From JBBDJG01 sp040880005 (GTDB lineage Bacteria; Actinomycetota; Thermoleophilia; Solirubrobacterales; JBBDJG01): a stretch of DNA of 51,313 bases. Position 1 is the first letter of the stretch. Each line of letters opens with the position of its first letter. This document shows, in pieces, positions 24,477 through 33,623 of this stretch. Location: contig JBBDJG010000002.1 of NCBI GenBank assembly GCA_040880005.1, positions 1 through 51,313 on the forward strand, written 5' to 3'. The notes under the pieces were generated by a model. The model was not told where the DNA came from. It saw only the letters and a list, made by a program, of their open reading frames with translations, and did not search any database. The position numbers were made by a program, and so were the translations under genes.

Positions 24477-26462
24477 TCAGGCCTCGGGCTTGTCTGGATG
24501 GTGCCCGCGCATCTCCGCCGTGCCGCCGGCGAGACCCGGCCGCGGACGCGGCATCGGGCGCGCGTCGCCGACACGACGCCGCTCGGTCTCCACCGGTGGA
24601 GGCGGAGGTTCGACCTCCTGCTCGGGCGGTCCGAACACTTCCTCTTCGGATTTGCCCTCGAGCAACGCCTGGAACTGCTCGCGCTCGATCGTCTCCTGCT
24701 TGAGCAGGACCTTGGAGATCCGGTCGAGGTCATCGCGATGCTCGCCAAGCACGCGCTTGGCGGTTTGGTGCGCTTCCTCGACGATGCGCCGGATCTCGTC
24801 GTCGATCTCGCGCGCGATCTCGTCGGAGTAGTCGGGTTCGGCCGAGAACTCGCGCCCCAGGAAGGGCTGCCCGTGATCGTGCCCGAAGGTGCGGGGACCT
24901 AGCTTCTCCGACATCCCGTAGCGCATCACCATCTGCTTGGCGGTGGAGGTGACCTTCTCGAGGTCGTTGGCCGCTCCGGTCGTGATCTCATCGAAGGTGA
25001 TCTCCTCGGCCGCGCGGCCACCGAGCGTCATCGCCAGGGTGTCGGCAAGCTCGGCTCGCGTAGTCAAGAACTTGTCCTCCGTCGGAAGCGAGATCGTGTA
25101 GCCGAGCGCTTGACCGCGGGACATGATCGAGATCTTGTGCACCGGATCGGTGTTCTGAAGGAAGTGGGCGACCATCGCGTGGCCCATCTCGTGATACGCG
25201 GTGACGAGCCTCTCCTTCTCGCTCATCACGCGGGTCTTCTTCTCGGGACCCGCAATCACGCGCATGATCCCCTCTTCGAGCTCGCCCTGGGTGATCTCGC
25301 GCTTGCCCGAGCGCGCCGCAAGCAGCGCGGCCTCGTTGACCAAGTTCGAGAGATCCGCTCCCGTGAAGCCGGGCGTCTGGCCGGCGAGGTTATCGAGGTC
25401 GATCTCCTTTGCCAGCGGCTTTCCACGCGTGTGAACCTCGAGGATCTTGATGCGGCCCTTGCGGTCGGGCCGGTCGACCACGACCTGACGGTCGAAGCGA
25501 CCCGGGCGCAGCAGCGCAGGGTCGAGGATGTCGGGCCGGTTCGTGGCCGCGATCAGGATGATGTTGTCCTTCATCTCGAAGCCGTCCATCTCGACCAGCA
25601 GCTGGTTGAGCGTCTGCTCGCGCTCGTCATGCCCGCCACCCATGCCGGCCCCGCGGTGGCGGCCGACCGCGTCGATCTCGTCCATGAAGATGATGCAGGG
25701 CGAGTTCTGCTTGGCCTGCTCAAAAAGATCCCTTACGCGCGAGGCCCCCACGCCCACGAACATCTCGACGAAGTCGGAGCCTGAGATCGAGAAGAAGGGC
25801 GCCCCGGCCTCGCCGGCGACCGCGCGCGCCAGCAGCGTCTTGCCCGTGCCGGGGGGGCCGTACAGCAGCACGCCCTTGGGTATGCGCGCCCCGAGCGCCT
25901 GGAACTTCTTGGGATTCTCCAAGAACTCCTTTATCTCGTGCAGCTCCTCGACCGCCTCGTCCACTCCTGCCACATCGCGGAACGTGACCTTGGGCGAGTC
26001 CACTGAGTGACGTTTGGCGCGCGACTTTCCGAAGCTCATCACTCGCGAGCCACCGCCCTGAACCTGGTTCATCAAGAAGATCCAGAACACGAACAGCAGC
26101 ACGAGCGGCAGCAGGATCGGTAGCAGGAATGAGCCGAGGAAACTGGAGCTCCTCTTCTTGACCGCGAATTGGACCGGCGGATTGGCCTTCTCGATCTGGT
26201 CGGTGAGCTTCGACTCGTAGTCGGGCGGGTAGCCCGTCGAGTAGTCGACCTTCTTGCCCTCGACCAAGGCCTTGACCTTGATCGAGTTGCTGGCCGGGTC
26301 CATCTTCACGCTTTCCACCTGCCCATTGGCCAGCTCGGTCTTGAACTCGCCAAAGTTCGGCTTGTGCGTGCCCTTCGGGTCGTTGACGTACCTGGACAGG
26401 AAAAACGCGAGCGCGACCACGATGATGATCGGGATCGTTGCGTTCTTGAAGAATCTGCTCAT
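24477..26462 (-). CDS. ftsH: ATP-dependent zinc metalloprotease FtsH
   Basis: 661 residues, membrane-anchored AAA+ protease that degrades unassembled membrane proteins and selected regulators. Two transmembrane helices (about 9-25 and 108-131) frame a small extracytoplasmic domain. The AAA domain has Walker A GPPGTGKT (202-209), Walker B IIFMDEIDAVGR and the SRH NRPDILDPALLRPGRFDR. The zinc motif HEMGH is at 424-428. The C-terminal tail is proline-rich and charged. It follows hpt by 186 bases, and tilS-hpt-ftsH is the Bacillus order. Confidence 0.97.
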   Translation of the reverse strand: MSRFFKNATIPIIIVVALAFFLSRYVNDPKGTHKPNFGEFKTELANGQVESVKMDPASNSIKVKALVEGKKVDYSTGYPPDYESKLTDQIEKANPPVQFAVKKRSSSFLGSFLLPILLPLVLLFVFWIFLMNQVQGGGSRVMSFGKSRAKRHSVDSPKVTFRDVAGVDEAVEELHEIKEFLENPKKFQALGARIPKGVLLYGPPGTGKTLLARAVAGEAGAPFFSISGSDFVEMFVGVGASRVRDLFEQAKQNSPCIIFMDEIDAVGRHRGAGMGGGHDEREQTLNQLLVEMDGFEMKDNIILIAATNRPDILDPALLRPGRFDRQVVVDRPDRKGRIKILEVHTRGKPLAKEIDLDNLAGQTPGFTGADLSNLVNEAALLAARSGKREITQGELEEGIMRVIAGPEKKTRVMSEKERLVTAYHEMGHAMVAHFLQNTDPVHKISIMSRGQALGYTISLPTEDKFLTTRAELADTLAMTLGGRAAEEITFDEITTGAANDLEKVTSTAKQMVMRYGMSEKLGPRTFGHDHGQPFLGREFSAEPDYSDEIAREIDDEIRRIVEEAHQTAKRVLGEHRDDLDRISKVLLKQETIEREQFQALLEGKSEEEVFGPPEQEVEPPPPPVETERRRVGDARPMPRPRPGLAGGTAEMRGHHPDKPEA

Positions 26463-26648
26463 CTGCCTTCCTACCGGTGGGCGGGCCCGGGGCCAGTGCC
26501 GTCCCGGGGCTCGCTAGTGCCCAGCGAAATAGCGTACCAGCCGCCTCTTGCGCGTCCCGCAGCTCTCAGCGACTTGCCACGTGACCTATTGCAGATCGGT
26601 CTAGATTCGAGTCGGCTTGAGCCCGTCCTGCAATGAGATTCGGGTGGC

Positions 26649-27230
26649 CTAACGTCGCGCCGTGCCGTCACGGTCCCGATCGGCGGCAACGACGTGGGGA
26701 AGGTCCCGATAGCGCTGCTCCAGGTCGAGTCCGTAGCCGACCACGAACCGATCCGGAATCTCGAATCCGACATAGCGGATCGGAAGGTCGATCTTGCGAC
26801 GGGTCGGCTTGACCAGCAACGCGCAAACCTCGAGCGACCGCGGGTTGCGGCCGCGCAGGCTGCGCAGCAGATAGTTGAGCGTGAGACCGGAATCGACGAT
26901 GTCCTCGACGATCAGCACATCGCGGCCTTCGATCGGAGCGTCGAGGTCCTTGAGGATCCGAACCACGCCCGAGGAGTCGGTCAGCGACCCGTAGCTGGAA
27001 ACCGCCATGAAGTCCAGCTCACACGGGATGTCGATCGCGCGCGTGAGGTCGGCCAGGAAGAAGACCGCACCCTTGAGCACGCCCATCACGAAAAGCTCGT
27101 GGCCTTCGTAGTCGCGTGAGATCTGCGCTCCCAGCTCCCCGATCCGCTCGTGCAGCTCCCGCTCGCCGACGATCACCTCGCCCAGGTCGCTATTCGCGGG
27201 GGTCCTCGCGATCTTCAGCTGGTCGGCCAT
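26649..27230 (-). CDS. hpt: Hypoxanthine phosphoribosyltransferase
   Basis: 193 residues, type I phosphoribosyltransferase that salvages hypoxanthine and probably guanine to IMP and GMP. The PRPP-binding loop is VLIVEDIVDSGLT (105-117); the flexible active-site loop SSYG is at 78-81, and KPTRRKIDLPIRYVGFEIPDRFVVGYGLD near the C terminus binds the purine. It is nine bases downstream of tilS on the same strand. Confidence 0.96.
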   Translation of the reverse strand: MADQLKIARTPANSDLGEVIVGERELHERIGELGAQISRDYEGHELFVMGVLKGAVFFLADLTRAIDIPCELDFMAVSSYGSLTDSSGVVRILKDLDAPIEGRDVLIVEDIVDSGLTLNYLLRSLRGRNPRSLEVCALLVKPTRRKIDLPIRYVGFEIPDRFVVGYGLDLEQRYRDLPHVVAADRDRDGTARR

Positions 27231-27239
27231 CCGCTCATT

Positions 27240-28601
27240 CTATGAGGCCGCTGTCATGCGGGCGCGGAGACGGACAGCTGACCGTGTCCGCTCCGACACC
27301 TTGAACCGCTCGGATGTCGCGACGCCCGCGATCCACGCAACCTCTCCTTCGGATACGACGATAGGGAGCCCGGCCCGCAGGGAGCGCGGGATCTTGCGGT
27401 CGGTGAAGACATCCTGCAGCGACTTGCTGCCGTTCAGCCCGAGCGGGCTGATCCTGTCGCCCGGCACCCACCCGCGCACCTGGAGCGTCGCGGCAAGCTT
27501 GGATGTATCGAGAGTCGCTTCATCTTCCGAGCGCTGACGCGCGAGCGACGCCGCCGGCTCTTGCTCCAGCTCGCAGACGACCTCCCAGGCGCCGAAGCGG
27601 CAGCTACCCGGGACATGCAACGCCACGGGGTCGAGCTTCTCTTCGACGCGTGCTTGGATGAAGCGGATCACTCCGTACTCGCAGGCCGCGCGCACGCCCT
27701 CGCCGAGGTCGAGATAGGAGCTTCCGGGTCCCTCGGCCAAGCGTTCCAGCTCGCGGGCCTCGGACGGGCCGAGCGCGACCGGTCGTCCCGCCGCGCGCTC
27801 GGCCAGCCTGCGCAGCACCAACCGACGCAGTGGCGGCGCCAGCGCGGCGAGTTGCGACGCCTCGATAGTGGGCGGAATGCCTGTCGCCCCGCAGCGATCG
27901 ACCGCCTCGTCGACGGCCGCGTCCAGCAGCTCGGACTCCTCGCGCAGCTCCGCGGCCGTCGCGACGATGTTCTCGCTCGCCGCCGGGTGGATCTCGCGTA
28001 GAGCGGGCAGCACCTCGTGGCGCAGCCGGTTTCGCGCCAGTGAGGTATCGCGGTTCGACTCGTCCTCTCGCCACTCCAGGCCAGCCTGGCGGCAGTGGTC
28101 GCGAGTCTGCTCGCGCGTGACCGATAGCAGTGGCCTGATCACTGGCCCGTTGCGCTCCGCGATCCCGAGTAGCGAGCGCCTCCCCGGCGACGAGACCAGC
28201 CTGTACAGCACCGTCTCGGCCTGGTCGCTCGCCGTGTGGCCGGTGGCGATCAGGCCGTAGCGGTTCGCTGCCCGCACCTTCTCGGCGGCGGCGTAGCGCG
28301 CATCGCGCGCGAGCGCCTCGGTGTTGCCCGCGGAAGCGTCGATATCCACCTGCTCGACGACGCACGGAACGGAGAGCGTCCGGCACAGCTCCGCACAGAA
28401 GCGCTGATCGCGGTCCGCCTCGGCTCGCAACCCGTGATTGATGTGTAGAGCGCCGACCCGATCGGGGCCGAGCAGCTCGCGCAGGGCATGGAGCAGGCAG
28501 ACCGAGTCCGCTCCACCCGAGAGCAGCACCAGCACGCGAGCGCCGGCGGGGACCAAGCCGGTCTGACGGATCGACGGGACTACCTGCTGGACCTTAGCCA
28601 T
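27240..28601 (-). CDS. tilS: tRNA(Ile)-lysidine synthase
   Basis: 453 residues. TilS attaches lysine to C34 of the CAU-anticodon isoleucine tRNA, changing its identity from Met to Ile. The ATP-pyrophosphatase P-loop SGGADS is at 28-33, followed by LHINHGLR, the ATGHTASDQAETVLYRL segment, and GVIRPLLSVTREQTR-type substrate region. A TilS C-terminal domain (VRGWVPGDRISPLGLNGSKSLQDVFTDRKIPRSLR) is complete. AGGA lies just before the ATG. Divergent from the subtilase, with 62 bases between them. Confidence 0.95.
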   Translation of the reverse strand: MAKVQQVVPSIRQTGLVPAGARVLVLLSGGADSVCLLHALRELLGPDRVGALHINHGLRAEADRDQRFCAELCRTLSVPCVVEQVDIDASAGNTEALARDARYAAAEKVRAANRYGLIATGHTASDQAETVLYRLVSSPGRRSLLGIAERNGPVIRPLLSVTREQTRDHCRQAGLEWREDESNRDTSLARNRLRHEVLPALREIHPAASENIVATAAELREESELLDAAVDEAVDRCGATGIPPTIEASQLAALAPPLRRLVLRRLAERAAGRPVALGPSEARELERLAEGPGSSYLDLGEGVRAACEYGVIRFIQARVEEKLDPVALHVPGSCRFGAWEVVCELEQEPAASLARQRSEDEATLDTSKLAATLQVRGWVPGDRISPLGLNGSKSLQDVFTDRKIPRSLRAGLPIVVSEGEVAWIAGVATSERFKVSERTRSAVRLRARMTAAS

Positions 28602-28663
28602 TTGTCCTACTAAAACTAGTGGGCCGCTGTGGCGGGGTCACCTAGCGCCCGATAGTCACAAGT

Positions 28664-30343
28664 ATGGACAGGAGGTCCGCGCAGGTCCAGGGATGGACAC
28701 GTGCCGGCTTGCTGGTTGCTGTGACGGTCACAGCCACAGCGCTGGTGGGGTCGGTGGGGTCGGGGTCGGCAAGCGGCGTCGCGCAGTCGCCTGGCGCGAT
28801 ACCCGGCCAACTCGTGGTCGGCTTCGATCCCGAAGCCACTCGTGGCGAACAGCGCTCGGCGGTCTCCGAAGCCGGCGGGCGCATCGATGAGCGCCTGCCC
28901 TCCCTCGATGCGGTGGTCGTCACGATCGGTGACCCGGCTGCCGCGCGGGAGCAGCTCTCCAACGATCCTGACGTCGAGTATGTGGAGCCCAACTACGTGA
29001 TCAGGGCAACCATTGTCCCGAACGACGATTCCTTCGACGAGCAGTGGGGCATGCGCAACACGGGACAGCTCGACGGGACCTTCGGCGCCGACATCGACGC
29101 CACGCGCGCGTGGAATTTGAGCACCGGGGCCGGCGTGTCTGTTGCGGTAGTCGATACCGGGATCGACTACAACCACCCCGACTTGGACGGCAACATCTGG
29201 CAAAACCCCGCCGATCCGGAGAACGGCAGCGATGACGACAACAACGGTTTCGTCGACGATACGCGTGGTGCGGACCTCGTGGACGACGACTCCGATCCCT
29301 CGGACGATGCCGGTCATGGAACCCACGTCGCCGGCATCATCGGCGCCGAGGGCAACAACGGCTTCGGCGTCGCGGGTGTGAACTGGAACGTCAAGCTGAT
29401 GGCACTCAAGTTCCTCGACTCCAATGGAGAAGGCAACACTGCGGATGCCGCCAGCGCGATCGACTACGCCGTCGATCACGGCGCGCGGGTGATCAACGCC
29501 AGCTGGGGCGGCCCTGCTTTCAGCCAAACGCTCTACTCGTCGGTCAAGCGTGCCGCCGACCGTGGCGTGCTGTTCGTGGCGGCTGCGGGAAACGAGGGCG
29601 AGAATGCCGACTACTCGCCCGACTATCCCGCGGCCTTCGACCTGCCCAACGTGATCTCGGTGGCCGCCTCCGATCGCACGGACACCATCCTGCCGTATTC
29701 CAACTACGGAAGTCAAGTCGTCGACCTCGCCGCGCCGGGCGACGACATCTACTCCACCGTTCCGGAGGACACCGATCCCGCCGGCTACACGAGCTTCAGC
29801 GGCACCTCGATGGCCGCGCCGGCAGTCGCGGGAACAGCTGCTCTCTACCTGTCCCATTTTTCTGGAAGCACGACGGACCAGGCCCGCAGCGCGATCCTCA
29901 ACTCGGCCGACCGCCTGCCGTCGATGGCGGGCAAGACCGCGACCGGCGGACGGCTCGATGCCGCGAGCGCAGTGGGCGCCCAGCCCAGCGCCGACTCGAC
30001 ACCCGACCGGACGGCTCCCTCCGCATTCGCACTGCTGCGCCCACGCAACCGCCACACGACTCCACGGCGAGCGCTCGCATTCAAGTGGCGGCGATCGAAG
30101 GACTCCGGCGGAATCAAGTCCTACAGGCTGTTCGTTGACGGTCACCTCGTCAAAAAGGTCGAGGACACTGACGGATCAGGCGGCAAGGATCCGAAGACCC
30201 GCGCTCGGGTGAGGCTATCGGCAGGCAAGCATGTCTGGTTCGTGAAAGCCTACGACTACGCCGGGAATTCACGTCGCAGCCGCGTCTCGGGCCACGGCGC
30301 AAAGAGCAGCCGCTCGCTGTTCGTGGGCAAGCGCCACCGCTAG
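28664..30343 (+). CDS. Secreted subtilisin-family (S8) serine protease
   Basis: 559 residues. Signal peptide WTRAGLLVAVTVTATALVGS, then an inhibitor-I9-like propeptide (PGQLVVGFDPEATRGEQ to DVEYVEPNYV, about 48-112). The catalytic triad is complete: D164 (VAVVDTGID), H218 (AGHGTHVAGI) and S382 (FSGTSMAAP), with oxyanion N310 (AAAGNEG). An Asp-rich insert near 183-212 is a likely calcium site. About 120 C-terminal residues (TAPSAFALLRPRN to RHR) form a lysine- and arginine-rich beta-sandwich-like region. Probably an extracellular or wall-bound protease. It is divergent from tilS and convergent with the cyclase gene. Confidence 0.93.
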   Translation: MDRRSAQVQGWTRAGLLVAVTVTATALVGSVGSGSASGVAQSPGAIPGQLVVGFDPEATRGEQRSAVSEAGGRIDERLPSLDAVVVTIGDPAAAREQLSNDPDVEYVEPNYVIRATIVPNDDSFDEQWGMRNTGQLDGTFGADIDATRAWNLSTGAGVSVAVVDTGIDYNHPDLDGNIWQNPADPENGSDDDNNGFVDDTRGADLVDDDSDPSDDAGHGTHVAGIIGAEGNNGFGVAGVNWNVKLMALKFLDSNGEGNTADAASAIDYAVDHGARVINASWGGPAFSQTLYSSVKRAADRGVLFVAAAGNEGENADYSPDYPAAFDLPNVISVAASDRTDTILPYSNYGSQVVDLAAPGDDIYSTVPEDTDPAGYTSFSGTSMAAPAVAGTAALYLSHFSGSTTDQARSAILNSADRLPSMAGKTATGGRLDAASAVGAQPSADSTPDRTAPSAFALLRPRNRHTTPRRALAFKWRRSKDSGGIKSYRLFVDGHLVKKVEDTDGSGGKDPKTRARVRLSAGKHVWFVKAYDYAGNSRRSRVSGHGAKSSRSLFVGKRHR

Positions 30344-30385
30344 ACAGGGACCGGCTGCACAACCGCGTGCGGGTGCGTCGCGCGA

Positions 30386-31582
30386 TTACTCCTCGACCTG
30401 CGCGAGGTAGAGCTGCGTTGGCTCGCTGAAACCCTTGAGCTGGAACTTGCCGATCGGCTCGAAGATCATGTCGCCGTCGGCTGCTGCCGCCTCCTTCACC
30501 GGCGCCGTCACGACAACCTCGCCCCCCTCTCCCCGGCCCACAACTCGCGCGGCGAGGTTCACGTTGCTGCCGTAGTAGTCGCCGTCCCTGAACACGGTGC
30601 GCCCGTAGTGGATGCCGATGCGAGGACGGGACCGCTTCTCGAACCCCTCCTGGAAACCCAACGCCCAATCGGTGAGGGCCACCGGATCGTTGCCGACGAT
30701 CATTACCCCGTCACCGATGTTCTTGACCACACGCGCTCCCGTCGGGAGCGAGTCCTCGACCGACACCACGAAGCGCTCGATCAGGTCCAGCGCCTCCGCC
30801 TCTCCCTCTTCCTCGGTGAACTGAACGAAGCCCACCAAGTCCGCGAACGCGATTGCCACCCGGATCTCGCCCAGTATCTTGCGCCCCGCGTCCTCGTAGC
30901 CCTCTTCCATGTTCGTGATCAGCATCTGCTCGACGAAGTGGCGCAGGTAACGCTTGTGCATGTACTCGATCAGGGGATCCAGTTGAGGAAGAACCTCTGT
31001 GACCAGCTCCTCGAGCCGCTCCGCGATCTCCATCCCCGGAACCTGCTCGCGGATCAGTGGCTCGTGGACGTAGATGCGCCACAGGCTCGTCTCGGTGTCG
31101 GCGACCTGGCGCATCGACTGGCCGTAGACGTGCAGGGCCTGCAGGAAGGCGATCAGAGGGAATCCCGCCCCAAGCACCTGCGCCATGTTGTGTAGCGCCG
31201 CCATGTCATCCTCGTCGAGGCGCTCCAGCATCCAGTCCGGAAAACCCATCCCGCGCCAGACACGTTCGATCAGGGCGGGTTCCAACCCTGTTGCGTCTCC
31301 GGCCTGCGCGAGCGTGAAGCGCCCGTCGCGCTCGGGAAACAGATCCTGCACAAAGCCGAACGCCAGTCGGCCGTCCTCACCCGCCTTCTTGATCTCGTCG
31401 AGCGAATGGCCGCGCTCGCGCAGGCGGTGAACGATGCGAGCGTGTGCTGCGGCGGCACGTGTCCAGCGGCCCCGGTAACGCGGAATGACTCCTTGCTGCC
31501 CCCACTTGCGCAGAGTGGTGGTCGATACGCCGGCGACGCGAGCGGCCTCCGCCAGAGTCAACTCGTCGGATTCGGCGGCCAC
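30386..31582 (-). CDS. MerR-type HTH fused to a class III adenylate/guanylate cyclase domain
   Basis: 398 residues. Residues 8-75 form a MerR-like winged helix (LTLAEAARVAGVSTTTLRKWGQQGVIPRYRGRWT). A helical linker of about 140 residues follows. The C-terminal catalytic domain has the first metal aspartate in AFADLVGFVQFTEEEG, the second in VKNIGDGVMIVG, and the GDYYGSNVNLAARV transition-state segment. A cNMP-producing enzyme with its own DNA-binding head suggests a regulator whose output links transcription and second messenger. It lies five bases behind the zinc-ribbon gene at the end of the lipid cluster. Confidence 0.88.
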   Translation of the reverse strand: MAAESDELTLAEAARVAGVSTTTLRKWGQQGVIPRYRGRWTRAAAAHARIVHRLRERGHSLDEIKKAGEDGRLAFGFVQDLFPERDGRFTLAQAGDATGLEPALIERVWRGMGFPDWMLERLDEDDMAALHNMAQVLGAGFPLIAFLQALHVYGQSMRQVADTETSLWRIYVHEPLIREQVPGMEIAERLEELVTEVLPQLDPLIEYMHKRYLRHFVEQMLITNMEEGYEDAGRKILGEIRVAIAFADLVGFVQFTEEEGEAEALDLIERFVVSVEDSLPTGARVVKNIGDGVMIVGNDPVALTDWALGFQEGFEKRSRPRIGIHYGRTVFRDGDYYGSNVNLAARVVGRGEGGEVVVTAPVKEAAAADGDMIFEPIGKFQLKGFSEPTQLYLAQVEE

Positions 31583-31587
31583 GAAAC

Positions 31588-31881
31588 CTAGAAGGGCAAT
31601 CTCGCGCGCAGCTCGACCGCGTTCAGCCCCGTGTCATGCACACCTATCTGGACGAAGCCACGCACGGGATGAATCGAGCGGCAGAAGGGGCAGCGCATCC
31701 GCGCCGTGAATGGAATCGCGCTGGTGGTGACGATCGGCACATCGCAGGTCGGACAGCGCAGAGACCCCGATGCGAGCCGATCGGACGGACGCTGTCTTCG
31801 AAACGGGATGTACGGCTCGCTGGTGTGCGAACGTCGCTCCTCTTCCCCGTCGGTCAGGCCGCGCAGAATGCTCATGCTCAC
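31588..31881 (-). CDS. Small zinc-ribbon protein, unknown function
   Basis: 97 residues from GTG 31881. Two CxxC knuckles (RCPTCDVP at about 42-49 and RCPFCRS at about 63-69), 17 residues apart, form a zinc ribbon; the flanks are basic and proline-containing. A TAGGA ribosome-binding site precedes the start. It lies between the AGPS-like gene (26 bases) and the MerR-cyclase gene (five bases), so it is very likely co-transcribed. No family-specific function is apparent. Confidence 0.6.
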   Translation of the reverse strand: MSMSILRGLTDGEEERRSHTSEPYIPFRRQRPSDRLASGSLRCPTCDVPIVTTSAIPFTARMRCPFCRSIHPVRGFVQIGVHDTGLNAVELRARLPF

Positions 31882-31907
31882 ATCCTATTCGCGCCATACG
31901 GAGAAGA

Positions 31908-33557
31908 CTATGGATCGATCAAGACACCCGGGTTGAGCAGCGCATCGGGGTCGAGTTCGCGCTTGGCCGCGCCCAGCGCAGCCGCGAACCGATCGGGTCG
32001 TTGCTTGTCGTACCAAGGTCGGTGGTCGCGACCCACGGAGTGGTGATGCGTGATCGTTCCGCCCGCCGCAATGATCGCCTCGGATGCGGCAGCCTTGATC
32101 TCGTCCCACTGCTGCACCTCGGATCCCCGCTTTGCGGGAGCGAGGATCGTGTAGTAGGGCGCCGGGCCGTCCGGATAGACGTGCGTGAAACGCCAGCCAA
32201 CGCGGCCGCCGCCGCAAACCCGTCGCACCGCGTCCGTCGTCGTCTCGATCACCGATTGGTGGAACTCGTCGAACCGATCCCATGTGACGGCGGTCTCGAA
32301 CGTCTCGGGAATGACCCCCGCCGCGATCAGCACGTCCCGCACGTAGGCCTCGCGCAGGAACGCTCCACGCCATGCCTCGACAGACCCGCTTGTGCCATCG
32401 TCATCGGCGCGACGTTCGCGCGCCTCGTTCTGCGCCTCACCCTCGCCGCCGTGGGCGCGGCAGCAACCGAGGCCCAACTCCATCCAGTCGTCAACCGGAT
32501 GGTGGGCCGACTCGAACGCCAGCATCAAGAGATGGACTTGGTCGCCATCCGGCGATGGCGACCCCTCTGCCGAGGGTCCAGCTCCATACAGTCCGGCTAG
32601 CACAGGGTCCAACAGCCTGCAGTTTGTGGGGTACAGGCCGCTCTGCGAAAGCTCGCGCACCGCGGCCGTGGCCGACGCCAGGTCGGCGAAGCGAACCGAC
32701 GCCGACGACTTGAATCGCGGTCGCTCGTGCAGTCGCATCCAGGCCTCTGTTATCACGCCCAGGATCCCTTCCGAGCCGATCAGCATCCGGTCCGGGCTCG
32801 GACCCGCCCCCGAGCCCGGAAGGCGGCGCGTCTCGATCACTCCGGTCGGAGTGACTGCGCGGGTCGATTCGACCAAGTCGTCGATATGCGTATAGACGGT
32901 CGCGAAGTGCCCGCCCGAACGAGTCGCGATCCAGCCGCCGAGCGTCGACAGCTCGAACGACCCGGGAAAGTGGCGCAGGCCGAGGCCGTGCTGCGCAAGC
33001 TGCTGCGAGATCGCCGGCCCGTTGGCCCCTGCCTGGATCCGTGCCGCCCGCGACGTCTCGTCCACTTCCAGCACCTGGTCCAGCTCGCGCAGGTCGATCG
33101 AGACCGTGCCCGAGTAGGAATCCCCGACGGCGGGCTCGACCCCGCCGGTGACGCTCGTTCCGCCACCATAGGGAATCGCCGCGGCTCCGACCTGTGCGCA
33201 CCACTCGAGCAGCTCAACCACGTCCTGCTCTGTACGCGGATAGGCGACCATGTCAGGCGGGTTCTCGAAGCGACCGCGGAAGGCGCGGATCACGTCCCGG
33301 TAGGCCTTGCCATAGGCATGCGAGGCGCGATCGTGCGTCTCGCCGGAGCAGATCCCCTCCAGCGACTGCGGCGACGCGATCCGCGGCGCCGGCAGCTCGA
33401 CGTCTTCGAGCGCGACCGGCAGCTCCGGCTCGCAGGGATCGAAGCCCACGTACGAGCGCATGCCGGCCGCGGCGTCGCGCATCTCCTTGGCGTCGGGCTG
33501 CTGGTCCTCGTACCCCCAGCCCCAAACGTTGCGCCGGCGAACGGAAGCGACGGTCAT
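31908..33557 (-). CDS. FAD-binding alkylglycerone-phosphate synthase-like enzyme (FAD_binding_4 / FAD-oxidase_C)
   Basis: 549 residues of the VAO-type flavoprotein family. The FAD domain shows YPRTEQDVVELLEWC, AIPYGGGTSVTGG and STLGGWIATRSGGHFATVYTHIDDLV, and IGSEGILGVITEAWMRL closes it. The C-terminal domain carries ITHHHSVGRDHRPWY, the histidine cluster used by alkyl-DHAP synthases, which exchange the acyl group of acyl-DHAP for a fatty alcohol to make an ether bond. Related D-lactate and glycolate dehydrogenases usually lack this HHH-x-x-G stretch. The neighbouring fatty acyl-CoA reductase and acyltransferase would supply both substrates. The assignment is strong for the family, moderate for the reaction. 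Confidence 0.82.
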   Translation of the reverse strand: MTVASVRRRNVWGWGYEDQQPDAKEMRDAAAGMRSYVGFDPCEPELPVALEDVELPAPRIASPQSLEGICSGETHDRASHAYGKAYRDVIRAFRGRFENPPDMVAYPRTEQDVVELLEWCAQVGAAAIPYGGGTSVTGGVEPAVGDSYSGTVSIDLRELDQVLEVDETSRAARIQAGANGPAISQQLAQHGLGLRHFPGSFELSTLGGWIATRSGGHFATVYTHIDDLVESTRAVTPTGVIETRRLPGSGAGPSPDRMLIGSEGILGVITEAWMRLHERPRFKSSASVRFADLASATAAVRELSQSGLYPTNCRLLDPVLAGLYGAGPSAEGSPSPDGDQVHLLMLAFESAHHPVDDWMELGLGCCRAHGGEGEAQNEARERRADDDGTSGSVEAWRGAFLREAYVRDVLIAAGVIPETFETAVTWDRFDEFHQSVIETTTDAVRRVCGGGRVGWRFTHVYPDGPAPYYTILAPAKRGSEVQQWDEIKAAASEAIIAAGGTITHHHSVGRDHRPWYDKQRPDRFAAALGAAKRELDPDALLNPGVLIDP

Positions 33558-33623
33558 TACATGTTGGCGGCCGCCGTAGGCGGACGCTAGTGACTGAGGT
33601 TTACGGCGAAGCCGGCCATATAT

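Noticed and set aside
28616..30145. 509-codon minus-strand open frame opposite the subtilase
   Set aside because: The plus strand encodes a complete catalytic triad; the antisense translation is a low-complexity Val/Gly/Arg shadow.
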